Shown: positions 25,744 to 34,226 of the stretch, in pieces
Position numbering within the stretch: position 1 is the first letter of the stretch
Layout of the letters: each line of letters begins with the position of its first letter
NCBI GenBank assembly: GCA_016283095.1
Contig: JAEEMG010000098.1
Location: 1-40,974 of the forward strand
Length of the DNA stretch: 40,974 bases
Direction of reading: 5' to 3'
From: Paludibacteraceae bacterium
GTDB lineage: Bacteria > Bacteroidota > Bacteroidia > Bacteroidales > Paludibacteraceae
The notes under the pieces: model-generated
The model's database searches: none
Told to the model about the DNA's origin: nothing
The model's input: only the letters and a program-made list of their open reading frames with translations
Translations under genes and position numbers: made by a program

Positions 25744-27560
25744 TTTTTGTTTTTCTTTTGATCCTCCTCTTCTTGTAGTTCACACGTGTCGCCAGGATAA
25801 TGAGATATGCATTCGTATCCTGGAAACGCTTCTTTTATATAGTTTGGCACTTCTATGCAGTTGCCGTGGCGGATTAGTCCCTCAACCAGTTTTTCTGCTT
25901 TTTTGCCAAAAGTGTCGATATAGTAGCTCTTGTCCACCAACGCAAGTCCGTCTTTGAACGGATATGCATGGTTGAATTTTGGAGATATTGACTCTTTGAA
26001 ATTATTGTCAAGGAATCCTACCTTGCCATCTTTTGCGATTCGGGCGAATCCACAGCTGTAAGGATTGATGTAGTCGTATTTAGGCTCAACAATCTCCTTG
26101 CCTAGTTTGTTGATCATTCCCCATTTGCCATCTCTCTTGACGATAGCCAAACAATTGTAGAACACATCAATATATTCGTATATAGGCTCTACATATACAG
26201 TCTGACTGTCTGGCATAAGAAGTCCCTGTTTGTTGTTTTTCTCAAAATGGATCAATTTCGTCTCGTCTCCGATTATTGTTGAAGTCTCATAATAAACAGT
26301 GTTTTCTTCTCTGACACCATCTTTCGAAACAATGACAGAGTTTCTTTTGCTTTTGTCAGCATAAATGGAATCGTATGTACACTCCACAATAGGATATCCG
26401 GTAGTGCCGTATATTCCGAATTTGCCGTTTTTCTTTACCAACAAAGCTTCAGTACTGTTTTCGAAGCGGGAGATATGGTCGAATTTACAAGGAAGTACTG
26501 ACTGACCAAGCTCATCCACAATTCCATAGAACGCTCCCACTTTTACAAGGGCGAGATGGCCGAAGAAATAAGTCATGTCGTCGAAGCGGGCGGAAATGAT
26601 AGTCTTGCCGAGATCATTCACCAATCCCTTTTTGCCATTCTGCATGAAGATGACGTATCCAGGGCGGAATTTCAACAATGTGTCATACACACAGTCGATC
26701 ACATGCTTTCCGCTTTTGTTGATGAATCCACATTTGCCTCCAAGTCTGGCGAAAGCCAAGTCTTTCATTATAGGACCGTCTTTGATCACCGACTCGTCAA
26801 ATGTCTCGTTGAACGACGTCTCCATGCCGAACAATCCGATTGTGTCGTAACGGCAATTGACGATTGTCTTTCCCAAACTGTTGATCAACCCCCATTTGCC
26901 ATCTCTCTTTACTCGGGAATATCCCTCTTCGTAGTAGTATAATTCCTCGTATTCGTGAGGGATAAGCTCCTCGTTGTTGCAGTTCATCAATCCCCATTTG
27001 TCGTTATGACGCAGACGGACGGTACCGTCGGGATAGTGCTGCAGATATTCATAGTTGTAAGGGAAGACGTCGGTGCCGTTCTTGTATAGGAAGTTCCACT
27101 TGCCTTTGTTCAGCACACGCTGATAATCATCGATCAAAGTGTCTGTGTAGACGTAGTTTTTAGGACGCATTCCGTTGCGTTGTTTCTCGTTGGTGTTCAA
27201 CGCATAGTTGACTTTTGTAGTCAGAGTCACCGTCTGCACTTCACCCTTGATCTTGATTGGCTCGAAATCAGGCATTGTCTCGAAAAGGCTTCTCACCTCT
27301 CTCAAAAGTTGAGGGTTACATTTGCAGGATGGCTTGATGTCTGATATATGTCCATCCTTGTTGACGGTGAATGTGACTTTCACGTCGCCGCCCTTTAATG
27401 CGTTAGGTCCGACCAATTCGGATGGATATTGTTTTGCGGCTGCGATATATTTTTTGAATTCAGGGTCGTCCACACCCGTGAATCCTTTAGCAGCAGAGCT
27501 GAATGATATTGCACTCAGTAGAGCTCCTGTTATTATATTTCTCAGTCTAATTTTCATCAT
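25740..27560 (-). CDS. secreted WG-repeat protein with TonB-C-like N-terminus
   Basis: The 606-aa protein has a signal peptide (about residues 1-23). Next comes a segment resembling the TonB C-terminal fold (KVTFTVNKDGHISDIKPSC ... VTLTTKV, about 55-115). At least eight WG repeats follow (KWGLMN, KWGLINSLGKTIV, KCGFINKSGKHVI, KKGLVNDLGKTII, KWGMINKLGKEIV and variants) to about residue 570. It overlaps apbE upstream and the helicase downstream by 4 nt each. WG repeats are a binding scaffold; the target is unknown. Confidence 0.88.
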   Translation of the reverse strand: MMKIRLRNIITGALLSAISFSSAAKGFTGVDDPEFKKYIAAAKQYPSELVGPNALKGGDVKVTFTVNKDGHISDIKPSCKCNPQLLREVRSLFETMPDFEPIKIKGEVQTVTLTTKVNYALNTNEKQRNGMRPKNYVYTDTLIDDYQRVLNKGKWNFLYKNGTDVFPYNYEYLQHYPDGTVRLRHNDKWGLMNCNNEELIPHEYEELYYYEEGYSRVKRDGKWGLINSLGKTIVNCRYDTIGLFGMETSFNETFDESVIKDGPIMKDLAFARLGGKCGFINKSGKHVIDCVYDTLLKFRPGYVIFMQNGKKGLVNDLGKTIISARFDDMTYFFGHLALVKVGAFYGIVDELGQSVLPCKFDHISRFENSTEALLVKKNGKFGIYGTTGYPIVECTYDSIYADKSKRNSVIVSKDGVREENTVYYETSTIIGDETKLIHFEKNNKQGLLMPDSQTVYVEPIYEYIDVFYNCLAIVKRDGKWGMINKLGKEIVEPKYDYINPYSCGFARIAKDGKVGFLDNNFKESISPKFNHAYPFKDGLALVDKSYYIDTFGKKAEKLVEGLIRHGNCIEVPNYIKEAFPGYECISHYPGDTCELQEEEDQKKNKK

Positions 27561-28597
27561 TGTTTGAATTTGAATCCGTTTGTGTGTTTCTCCAAATACT
27601 CTCCGTTCTTACCGGCATATATGAAATAGCCCTCCACATTGGGCAGTGAATTGATAAGTGACATTGCAGAGTCGACACCGATCACCATGCAGGCTGTTGC
27701 CAAAGCGTCGGCAGTCATACAGTCGTCGGCAAGGATCGAACTGCTCAACAGCGTGTGGTTGACAGGTTTGCCAGAACATGGGTCGATTGTGTGCGCGTAT
27801 TTTGTTCCGTTTTTATAATAGTATTGCAGATAGTTTCCGCTTGTCGCCAACGCTTTTCCGTCGAGCTGCACTATGCGTTGTATTTCGAAAGTCTGCATTG
27901 TGCTGTCTTCGATTGGTTTGTTGATGCCGATGCTCCACACTTTTCCTTTGGCATTCACTCCGCTGCACACGACTTCACCTCCGACTTCCACCATGAAATC
28001 ATAGATTCCGTTTTTGCGTAACACTTGTGCCACCACGTCGGAACCGAATCCTTTTGCTATCGCCGACGCATCCAGTTTGATATTCGGATTCTCTTTCTTT
28101 ATATATCCGGCTGGAGAGAGACTCACTTTCTTCCATCCCACGTAGTTTCTCAACTCAGCCAACACACTGTCTGGGGTGGAGCGGTCGGGGTCGAATCCGA
28201 ATCCGTAGGCATTCACAAGAGGAGCGACGGTGATGTCGAAAGCTCCGTTGGTGATAGAGGAAATATCACAAGCTTTGTTGTAGACTTTGATGAAAAGAGA
28301 GTCTTTCTCTTCCAAAAGCACAGAGTCGGGAGACTGGTTGATGCGTGTGATCGTTGATTGCTTGTTGAATGTGGATAGGGCAGTGTCGACGGCGGCAAGA
28401 GCGGCCAGGTATTCCGTCTTCACATCTTTTCCATTCGATGCATATTTTATTTTATAGAAAGTGCCGAACACTCTTCCTTCATCAGAGACATATCCATCAT
28501 CAGAGACGTGTTTAGCTGACGGTTGTGTCGTTGACACGCATGCCGACAACAATGTTATGATAGAAAAAAATATGCAGTAGCGGGACAACGCTTTCAT
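27557..28597 (-). CDS. apbE: FAD:protein FMN transferase (lipoprotein)
   Basis: The 346-aa enzyme attaches FMN covalently to threonines of periplasmic flavoproteins such as NqrB/NqrC and RnfG. The lipobox LLSAC gives Cys20. Family motifs include LDASAIAKGFGSDVVA, the VEVGGEVVCSG strand and HTIDPCSGKP, with TADALATA near the end. It is the first gene of the operon 28597-20426 and has an excellent promoter. Potential flavoprotein substrates are not in this window. Confidence 0.96.
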   Translation of the reverse strand: MKALSRYCIFFSIITLLSACVSTTQPSAKHVSDDGYVSDEGRVFGTFYKIKYASNGKDVKTEYLAALAAVDTALSTFNKQSTITRINQSPDSVLLEEKDSLFIKVYNKACDISSITNGAFDITVAPLVNAYGFGFDPDRSTPDSVLAELRNYVGWKKVSLSPAGYIKKENPNIKLDASAIAKGFGSDVVAQVLRKNGIYDFMVEVGGEVVCSGVNAKGKVWSIGINKPIEDSTMQTFEIQRIVQLDGKALATSGNYLQYYYKNGTKYAHTIDPCSGKPVNHTLLSSSILADDCMTADALATACMVIGVDSAMSLINSLPNVEGYFIYAGKNGEYLEKHTNGFKFKQ

Positions 28598-28635
28598 TAT
28601 ATACAGAAAATATACAAATTAATGATACACAAATG

Positions 28636-28666
28636 CAAAAATAAACAACTTTTTTTATTTCACAAA
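28636..28666 (-). promoter_or_regulatory. promoter of apbE operon
   Basis: On the minus strand TTTG (28666-28663), 19 nt, TATTTTTG (28643-28636) matches both elements exactly; the start codon lies 39 nt downstream. Confidence 0.85.
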
Positions 28667-28683
28667 AACATGGGGGATTTATA

Positions 28684-28747
28684 GATGGTTGGAGGGTTGA
28701 GGGTTGATGGTTGAGGGTTGGATGGTTGAGGGTTGGATGGTTGAGGG
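28684..28747 (+). repeat. G-rich TTGAGGG tandem repeat
   Basis: A 15-bp unit GGTTGAGGGTTGGAT and variants recur about four times and contain five GGG runs, so a G-quadruplex could form. Single copies in inverted orientation lie near 6541-6556 and 6743-6763. It is between the divergent apbE and 28841 genes, close to the backbone/accessory boundary. Confidence 0.85.
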
Positions 28748-28788
28748 AATATTTCGAGCCTTCGGTGCATATAAGAATGAAAATGTAT

Positions 28789-28796
28789 TATATTTG
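28789..28796 (+). promoter_or_regulatory. -7 element for gene at 28841
   Basis: TATATTTG matches TAnnTTTG and lies 44 nt upstream of the chosen ATG; a weak -33 is TTCG at 28761-28764. Confidence 0.5.
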
Positions 28797-28840
28797 CAAA
28801 TGCAAACATCTTTGTGCTTGTTCTAATTTATGTGAATTAT

Positions 28841-29659
28841 ATGTTTGGGCGATTGCTTTTTTTCTCAGATATTTATGCTCTTTTGTGGCGACTGTTTCTT
28901 GTGATGCTTCCATTGTCATCACAAGCATCTTTGGAGTCATTCGTGATCATAAATGTCGAAAGTTATAAGTTTGATAAAGATTCTGGTTTATTGCTTACTG
29001 CGGAAAGAAACGATTCTCTTTTCAAAATCATCGCTTATGATGAAGTGTTGAATACTTTGAACTTTAGGCCGAAGGGTGGTTCGATATGCGATATTGATTT
29101 GGAACTTTTGTTCGGACCGGGATACAGCAAATTAAACAGATGGACATCAGGAATAATGGTTTCTGGCTTTAATGGCGTGGATATAAATAAGAAATGTCAT
29201 TGGTCTGTTTACAACGCAAAAAATATAATCCAATTGCAGGAAAACACTAATATTTATATCGTTGATGGCCTGTTTGTACGAAACATTAAGAAAAATGGAA
29301 CATCCCAAATCCCTTATCATCTGTTTGATTATTATTATAAATATAAGACGGTGGATGATTATAGTGTCGTCGATATAAGTTTTACTCCCAACAATTTCAC
29401 ATGTCGATATGTCCAGCAGAAAACGAAAGACGCTGGGGATGGTTATCTGTATGTGAATCATTTGGCACAAGAAGAACTGGAGAAAAGGAAACTCGTGTGT
29501 GATAGTGTGGCATATATCGTCGATGGAATGATTGTGAATGATTCCATTTCTGTATGTAAGTTGGTGACACTAAGGAAAAAATGGATATCTTCTGTGTCTA
29601 TAGATTTCAAGGATGACATTATGCGAGTTGATCTGTCTCTTAAGCGTAAAGCAAAATGA
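28841..29659 (+). CDS. secreted protein with two TonB-plug-like segments
   Basis: This 272-aa protein is not recognised as a whole. Starting at 28841 gives a hydrophobic leader of about 29 residues ending in a plausible signal-peptidase site (SSQA). Two segments, NIYIVDGLFVRN and VAYIVDGMIVND, resemble the YVVDG motif of SusC/TonB receptor plugs and of plug-only proteins, but there is no barrel. Its stop overlaps the start of the next gene by 4 nt. It is the first gene of the accessory region. Confidence 0.65.
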   Translation: MFGRLLFFSDIYALLWRLFLVMLPLSSQASLESFVIINVESYKFDKDSGLLLTAERNDSLFKIIAYDEVLNTLNFRPKGGSICDIDLELLFGPGYSKLNRWTSGIMVSGFNGVDINKKCHWSVYNAKNIIQLQENTNIYIVDGLFVRNIKKNGTSQIPYHLFDYYYKYKTVDDYSVVDISFTPNNFTCRYVQQKTKDAGDGYLYVNHLAQEELEKRKLVCDSVAYIVDGMIVNDSISVCKLVTLRKKWISSVSIDFKDDIMRVDLSLKRKAK

Positions 29660-29934
29660 AATTAGTTGTTGTATTTCTTCTTTTGATCAATGCAGTGTAT
29701 TCATTTTCTCAAGAGAAAGTGAATATAAAGGGAGTATATGAGATTAAAACAGACAAGGAATCTTATGAATTAAGTAAATCTGATACGATTCGTTTTGAAC
29801 GGATGTCTTTGCGAGACGCAGTCAGGGACAAAGAGGGAATAAATAAACAGGCAACGGTAGCCAATCGTCTTCGACGTTTGCCAACCTATAAGGAAAGGTA
29901 TGAAACTCTATTTAGAATGTCGAAATTTATATAA
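29656..29934 (+). CDS. small secreted protein ending in a repeated peptide
   Basis: This 92-aa product has a signal peptide (MKLVVVFLLLINAVYSFSQ) and a short mature part. Residues 64-78 (KQATVANRLRRLPT) are encoded by a sequence found again at 33974, 37206 and 40147. It starts within the stop of the preceding gene. Function unknown. It may be a truncated protein whose 3' end was replaced by repeat DNA. Confidence 0.55.
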   Translation: MKLVVVFLLLINAVYSFSQEKVNIKGVYEIKTDKESYELSKSDTIRFERMSLRDAVRDKEGINKQATVANRLRRLPTYKERYETLFRMSKFI

Positions 29935-29949
29935 TCAAAGAAAAGAACG

Positions 29950-30567
29950 ATGAGAAAATATATATATTTATTGTTTATGTTTTTGTTTTTCTTTACGGAG
30001 ACTATTGGACAAAGATATGTGGATTATTGTGCAGAGAAAGTAAAGGAAACCATACAATTTGAAATGAGTCAGAATTATAAAAAAGAAGATGTAAATATTA
30101 TTTCTATATCAGATGTGTATGCTGATAAAGATGGTGATTGTAAAGAAAGTTTTTGTACTCATTTCCAATTTTATTATGTGCGAGTTTCTACATCTGATAG
30201 TTTGGTGTCTGACTATATAATAGCTATCAATTCGGCAAAAACAATTTATCGAATCAGTGGATTTTTGATGAATGACATAATGTGTTTATGTACTGATATT
30301 CAAAAAGAGGTTTTTTATTACTGTAACAAAAAAATAAGACTGGCAAAAGAGCTAAAAAAATTGCATCTTGATATTGTAGTAGATGACGTTTGGCAGTCAT
30401 TCAGTCTATATGATTTGTATGAAGGAAGTAGAAAATGCTCTTTTGATTATCAAAAATATCCATTACTCAAACCATCGTCAGAAAGAGCCATAGGTTATGT
30501 TGTTGGAAAATGTTGTTACCCATATATGCGAGTGCATAAGCATGGGCGGAAAAAAAGGAGAAAATGA
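29950..30567 (+). CDS. secreted protein of unknown function
   Basis: The 205-aa product has a signal peptide (about residues 1-20) and is cysteine-containing, with a strongly basic tail (HKHGRKKRRK). It follows the 92-aa gene by 15 nt, suggesting a three-gene operon from 28841. No family recognised. Its setting beside Rhs remnants makes a role as orphan immunity or effector protein possible, but there is no direct evidence. Confidence 0.6.
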   Translation: MRKYIYLLFMFLFFFTETIGQRYVDYCAEKVKETIQFEMSQNYKKEDVNIISISDVYADKDGDCKESFCTHFQFYYVRVSTSDSLVSDYIIAINSAKTIYRISGFLMNDIMCLCTDIQKEVFYYCNKKIRLAKELKKLHLDIVVDDVWQSFSLYDLYEGSRKCSFDYQKYPLLKPSSERAIGYVVGKCCYPYMRVHKHGRKKRRK

Positions 30568-30616
30568 TCATGTCTGTTGAAGTAGGTTTATGATCTTAAT
30601 AATTTGAAATTTTAAT

Positions 30617-30718
30617 ATGTTGCGATTTTGTTTGTTTTTGATTGTTTGTTTGCAATGTCTGATTTTGTCATCATGCAAAAATGGACATTGTCAATTCTAT
30701 ATATGTAGAATAATATGA
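30617..30718 (+). CDS. 33-aa ORF with lipoprotein signal peptide
   Basis: An ATG at 30617 opens a 33-codon frame encoding MLRFCLFLIVCLQCLILSSC, a lipobox with Cys20, then 13 residues and TGA. It is either a very short lipoprotein or the surviving 5' end of a deleted lipoprotein gene. The rest of 30568-30854 contains repeat copy J and no other gene. Confidence 0.35.
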   Translation: MLRFCLFLIVCLQCLILSSCKNGHCQFYICRII

Positions 30719-30747
30719 GGATTCTCAATGGCGACGCCGTTGTAATC
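30717..30747 (+). repeat. 3'-end structured repeat, copy J (first hairpin only)
   Basis: GAGGATTCTCAATGGC-GAC-GCCGTTGTAATCC keeps the GAGGATT lead and hairpin of copy C with different stem bases. It lies 149 nt 3' of the gene ending at 30567, or directly after the 33-aa ORF, in sense orientation. The second hairpin was not found. Confidence 0.45.
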
Positions 30748-30854
30748 CATGATGTATCAATTTTTAAGTCTTTCCCCTAGAAGAAAAAGAGAAACAAATG
30801 ATTGATTAAAAATCATCGTTATTATATTTCCTTTTGGATATTAATAGAAATGTC

Positions 30855-31484
30855 ATGAACATGAAAAAGTGTATTTTGTTGATATCGCTATTGTGCGCAT
30901 TAATGTCTATTTCCGCAAGTGATAATTTGCTAGTACGTTTGTGTGGCAATGAAAATTTAGCAAGAGCAGACAATTGGTATCGTCTATGTTCTTATGCTAA
31001 AGTGGAAGAAGATGACAATAATATTGTTGTCAAGGCATTTGATAAAGAAATATCTGGAGACAGTTTGTTCTTAGTCGAATTATATTCTACAGGACCTCAT
31101 AAATCTCCACTTATCTCTTTTTGGGCTTTCCGAATAGAATCTGATAGTATCCTTGTTATAGGGTCAGATAGCAGTAGTTTAGGGAAAATCCAATTTGAAG
31201 ACATGTCGTGTGATTATAAGTTATATGATATAATAAAGCAAAGAGATTTTGAATTGTTGGAGAAATGGAATAGGAAAATTTGGGAAACGGATACAGAAAC
31301 TCCAAGTTCAAAATATTTTGTTACAATGTTTTATAAATCTGGTCATTCTGTATGTTTAAGAAAATGGGAATTTTTTATAGGTTCTTTAAGACGAAGGTTG
31401 ATGAGAGATTATTTGTTGGACAGAAAAAATAAAGGTTTGGATTACTATTATCCTTATTTTGACGATTTGATGAAGGATGACTAA
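30855..31484 (+). CDS. secreted protein of unknown function
   Basis: A 209-aa product with a signal peptide (MKKCILLISLLCALMSISAS). Start at 30855 or 30861, six bases apart, cannot be resolved; an upstream TTG at 30834 is less likely. Alternating acidic and aromatic stretches follow, with no known motif. Isolated unit upstream of an Rhs remnant. Confidence 0.6.
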   Translation: MNMKKCILLISLLCALMSISASDNLLVRLCGNENLARADNWYRLCSYAKVEEDDNNIVVKAFDKEISGDSLFLVELYSTGPHKSPLISFWAFRIESDSILVIGSDSSSLGKIQFEDMSCDYKLYDIIKQRDFELLEKWNRKIWETDTETPSSKYFVTMFYKSGHSVCLRKWEFFIGSLRRRLMRDYLLDRKNKGLDYYYPYFDDLMKDD

Positions 31485-31512
31485 AAAATCTAGTTGGATG
31501 AGTTCAGAATGT

Positions 31513-31580
31513 GAGAATTTTCAAGGAAGACGTTGTTGTACACTCTTCCTTCTGGGATCCATAAGCACGATCTGGAAAGA
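31513..31580 (+). repeat. possible 3'-end repeat, copy L
   Basis: GAGAATTTTCAAGGAAGA (31513-31530) pairs through AAGGAAGA with TCTTCCTT, as in the first hairpin of the family. A weak second element GGATCCATAAGCACGATC follows. It begins 28 nt 3' of the preceding gene in sense orientation. This copy is the least certain. Confidence 0.3.
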
Positions 31581-31591
31581 AAAGGACGCTG

Positions 31592-31845
31592 ATGGTAATT
31601 TATGTTCTGGATTACAATACCCATTTGTGTTCCAAAAAGCAATATGACATTTATTTGGTGTTTGCTCCTTCTGAGAAATTTTATTTAGATCCCGACGGTA
31701 GACATCAAGTAGAAAACCGAGGAAAAGATGGGTTTATAAAGGAGTACTGATTGATCAGCTAAATGGTGCAGATGAGGACGGCAAAAAAGCTATTCAAATA
31801 GATAAGTTTTTACAAGGTAGGTCTAGAGAAGCGTGGATTAAATGA
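31592..31845 (+). pseudogene. Rhs toxin C-terminal remnant 1
   Basis: A 52-codon frame from 31592 ends at 31750 and contains FYLDPDGRHQ, the DPDGR motif that closes the Rhs core in this window. A second frame (31732-31845) then reads VYKGVLIDQLNGADEDGKKA and ends in WIK. The two frames join by a single shift near 31731 to give a plausible toxin tail. The core upstream is missing. A lipoprotein gene follows 43 nt later. Confidence 0.5.
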
Positions 31846-31888
31846 GATACAGAGTAATGGGGATGGATAAAAAAGCAAGATAAACAAA

Positions 31889-32392
31889 ATGAAAATTAAG
31901 TTTTTTTGTAAAATTGTATTATTATGTTTTTGCTTCTTTTCATGTGAAAAGCAAAAAACGATGGAGATTTATTCTACTGAAGATGTAAAATGTTTAAAGG
32001 AAATATTAGACACTACATTATCTGATGATGTTTATTGTGTATTGTTACATGCAGCGAATCAGAATGATGTGTCTATAGTTGATGAATCAATAGTTATGTC
32101 AAGCAAAAATAATGCTTTAGCATGTTATTATATGTATGACAGAATTATAAGTGCTTTTGATAAAATGCATGTGCCGATTGATTCTATTTCTAACAGTATA
32201 GCATTAATGTATTTAAGACGAAGTGCCGATTTAGGAGATGAACATTCTAATAGAATATTAGCTATAAGATATCAAAATGGATATGGAATAAAAAAAGATA
32301 CGTGTCTTTTTAGATATTATATTAGCAGATCAGATTCGTTAAGAGAGTTGCATAGAAAGGAATTTGAAATCTATCGTAAGAACGAGAAATAA
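31889..32392 (+). CDS. lipoprotein with Sel1-like repeat
   Basis: The 167-aa lipoprotein has the lipobox FFSC (Cys19). Near residues 108-145 the segment MYLRRSADLGDEHSNRILAIRYQNGYGI matches a Sel1-like repeat, a helical protein-binding unit. It lies 43 nt after Rhs remnant 1, where an immunity gene would be expected, so an immunity role is possible but inferred only from position. Confidence 0.6.
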   Translation: MKIKFFCKIVLLCFCFFSCEKQKTMEIYSTEDVKCLKEILDTTLSDDVYCVLLHAANQNDVSIVDESIVMSSKNNALACYYMYDRIISAFDKMHVPIDSISNSIALMYLRRSADLGDEHSNRILAIRYQNGYGIKKDTCLFRYYISRSDSLRELHRKEFEIYRKNEK

Positions 32393-32492
32393 ATTGATTC
32401 TGATTGTATCTTATATTTCAGTTTGAATTTTTTTCTCTTTCTAATGTTTGGTTAAGATTCTGAAAGTTAATGCTGTAATTCATAAAGATGTG

Positions 32493-32556
32493 AAATTGCA
32501 AAGGGCGGAACACCGTTGTCCCCACATCATTCTGCGAGTGCGTAAGATCGAACGGA
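32493..32556 (+). repeat. 3'-end structured repeat, copy D
   Basis: AATTGCAAAGGGCGGAACACCG keeps the sequence but loses part of the stem. The second hairpin GCGAGTGC-GTAA-GATCGAACGG is also degraded. It lies 100 nt 3' of the Sel1-like lipoprotein gene, in sense. Nothing else was seen in 32393-32665. Confidence 0.65.
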
Positions 32557-32665
32557 AAATGAAGAGATCGAGATTTTATATAGTGTAAATCTTGTATGTG
32601 ATAGCCCTTGCGAAAAAGAATGATATAAAAGAACGTTTTTAGATTTAATGGAATAACTTATAAAT

Positions 32666-33157
32666 ATGGCAATTTTATCGTTGATTAAAAGGTTAAAGTG
32701 TTTGTTCTTACTTGTTTTGACTGAAGTCGCTTATTGTCATAATAATATTTGTGATTTTGAGGTGATCGTATATGAGTCAAAACCATGTGGAAATGTTTTA
32801 AATACAATGGTTTGTATTTATCCTGATGATTGTTGGTATGTAGAAAAAACAGGCACTATGTATCCGACGTATGGGACATATAAAATCGTAAATGATTCAT
32901 TATACATTTGTTCTAAGAATAGTGTAGGTGGTGATACTATGTATCTGTATCAGATTCCTCGTGCATATAAATTAGAAGATAATATGTTGATTTATAATTA
33001 TGCAGATTCTGACGAAGTTAATAAGTATTTGAAAAGTGACTGTTTTATAGAGCAAAGGTATTTATGTGATACTCTTTATCAAGTATATCCTGCGGTTAAG
33101 AAAAACAAGAAGAGAAAAGAGAGACGTTTCTTTTGGTATGATTGCGTAAGGCATTGA
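32666..33157 (+). CDS. secreted protein of unknown function
   Basis: A 163-aa product has a hydrophobic leader (about residues 8-24) and a mature beta-rich part with GTMYPTYGTYKIVNDSLYICS, resembling small lipocalin-like or beta-sandwich lipoproteins. The tail is basic (KKNKKRKERR). There is no firm family match. Repeat copy E follows 46 nt downstream. Confidence 0.6.
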   Translation: MAILSLIKRLKCLFLLVLTEVAYCHNNICDFEVIVYESKPCGNVLNTMVCIYPDDCWYVEKTGTMYPTYGTYKIVNDSLYICSKNSVGGDTMYLYQIPRAYKLEDNMLIYNYADSDEVNKYLKSDCFIEQRYLCDTLYQVYPAVKKNKKRKERRFFWYDCVRH

Positions 33158-33202
33158 TGTTATTTTTTTCAGGATGCTTTGTTGCTCTAATATATCTAGA
33201 TT

Positions 33203-33316
33203 CCAAAGGTCGAATCCCTTGCCCCCTCACCCCTTCGAGCGAGCCGTAAGGACGAGCGAGAAAAGAAAGAATTGAAGTGATGTAAATTATTTAAAATCAT
33301 TAATTTTACACCGTCG
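33203..33316 (+). repeat. 3'-end structured repeat, copy E
   Basis: The first hairpin is degraded (CCAAAGGTCGAATCCCTT). The second, GAGCGAGCC-GTAA-GG-A-CGAGCGAG, is present, and the third arm pair GTAAATTA ... TAATTTTAC ends in CACCGTCG at 33316. It lies 45 nt 3' of the preceding gene, in sense. Confidence 0.75.
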
Positions 33317-33391
33317 TTTGGGGTGGATATAAAGATAAAAGGTCGGTGGCTGAAACGTTCAATGGCGTTTATGCAAAATAAATTATAGTTT

Positions 33392-33825
33392 ATGAAAATC
33401 AGAATATTATCATTAATTATACTTTTTGTGTCGATGTTTATGTTTGTTGTTGACATCAAAGGAATCGAGAATGGAATATATTGTGATAAAAAAAACATGT
33501 ATATCTTGTGGTTTGTGATGATGAATTTGTATATGTTATGTATTTTAAATGCCAAGACTTAAGTCCATTGCATCATATTGCAAGAGGAAATATAAATGTA
33601 GATTCTTGCTATTTGGCGTGTTATCAACATAAAGAGTGTAATTTAAACAATATGTCACCATTGTATGCTTTATCACCTTTTTGTGAAGCTGTCTTGCGTG
33701 ACAAAAAAATAAAATATAAAGATAGAAAAGGTGTGATAAAAAAAATAGAAGTGGTTTATAAGCGAGGCATAAGCAATGAATTAATAAGATTAAAAAAATT
33801 GATCAAGTCCAAAATCCGAGCGTGA
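33392..33825 (+). pseudogene. secreted protein gene interrupted by a frameshift at A8
   Basis: An ATG at 33392 opens a signal peptide (MKIRILSLIILFVSMFMFVV) and runs into eight A at 33488-33495. Continuing in that frame gives a stop at 33558, while a -1 shift at the A run opens a frame reading HVYLVVCDDEFVYVMYFK and on to 33825. The second frame has no start of its own other than GTG at 33508. The joined product would be about 144 aa. It is a decayed gene, a phase-variable gene or a -1 frameshifting site. Confidence 0.6.
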
Positions 33826-33903
33826 AGTTTTGGATACAGTCTATTATCATTCTAAAATGAATTGTGTGGTGCCATAATTTTGTTTATATAATATGGATGT
33901 CAT

Positions 33904-33967
33904 GAGGATTTTCAAGTGATTCTCTCTTGAAAATCTATATTCCTCAAGTGTGTAGGAGCGAGCGGAA
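33904..33967 (+). repeat. 3'-end structured repeat, copy K (divergent)
   Basis: GAGGATTTTCAAG and CTTGAAAATC form a perfect 10-bp stem (33907-33916, 33926-33935), replacing the GGGCG stem. CAAGTGTGTAGGAGCGAGCGG is the second element. It lies 78 nt 3' of the frameshifted gene, in sense. Confidence 0.5.
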
Positions 33968-33973
33968 CATCTT

Positions 33974-34048
33974 AAACAGGCTACGGTAGACAAACGTCTT
34001 CGACGTTTGCCAACCATAGCCTGTTCTGATAACCGTTACCACGGTAGG
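33974..34048 (+). repeat. RLRRLPTIACSDNRYHG repeat, copy 1
   Basis: The DNA has nested arms AACAGGCTA / TAGCCTGTT (33975-33983, 34017-34025) and CAAACGTC / GACGTTTG. The same stretch reads in one frame KQATVDKRLRRLPTIACSD and on to NRYHGRR and a stop. Related copies lie at 29845, 37206 and 40147. Between here and 34136 is one AAGCGATCTTT (34088-34098). Confidence 0.75.
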
Positions 34049-34135
34049 CGTTGAATAAGAAAAGATGATTATCTTTGCAGACATAAAAAGCGATCTTTAA
34101 AAACTCTGATTAGGACGGAAGTTGGAATCAAGAGA

Positions 34136-34208
34136 AGAGGAATTGCAAAGGGCGGAACGCCCTTGCCCCCTCACCCCTTCGAGCGAGCCGTAAGGCGAGC
34201 GAGAAGAA
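34136..34208 (+). repeat. 3'-end structured repeat, copy F
   Basis: GAGGAATTGCAAAGGGCG-GAA-CGCCCTT and GAGCGAGCC-GTAA-GGCGAGCGAG are both intact. The copy joins Rhs remnant 2 about 19 nt downstream without the GTAAATTA arm, marking a recombination point. It is sense to the gene upstream. Confidence 0.85.
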
Positions 34209-34226
34209 ATCCTTCCTATGTGATGA

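Noticed and set aside
33196-33555. Minus-strand ORFs over repeat copies (also 34097-34282, 37354-37602, 40147-40374)
   Set aside because: They run antisense through the structured repeats, share the same repeat-derived peptide, have no leader or promoter and differ in frame beyond the repeat. They are artefacts of GC-richer repeat DNA.
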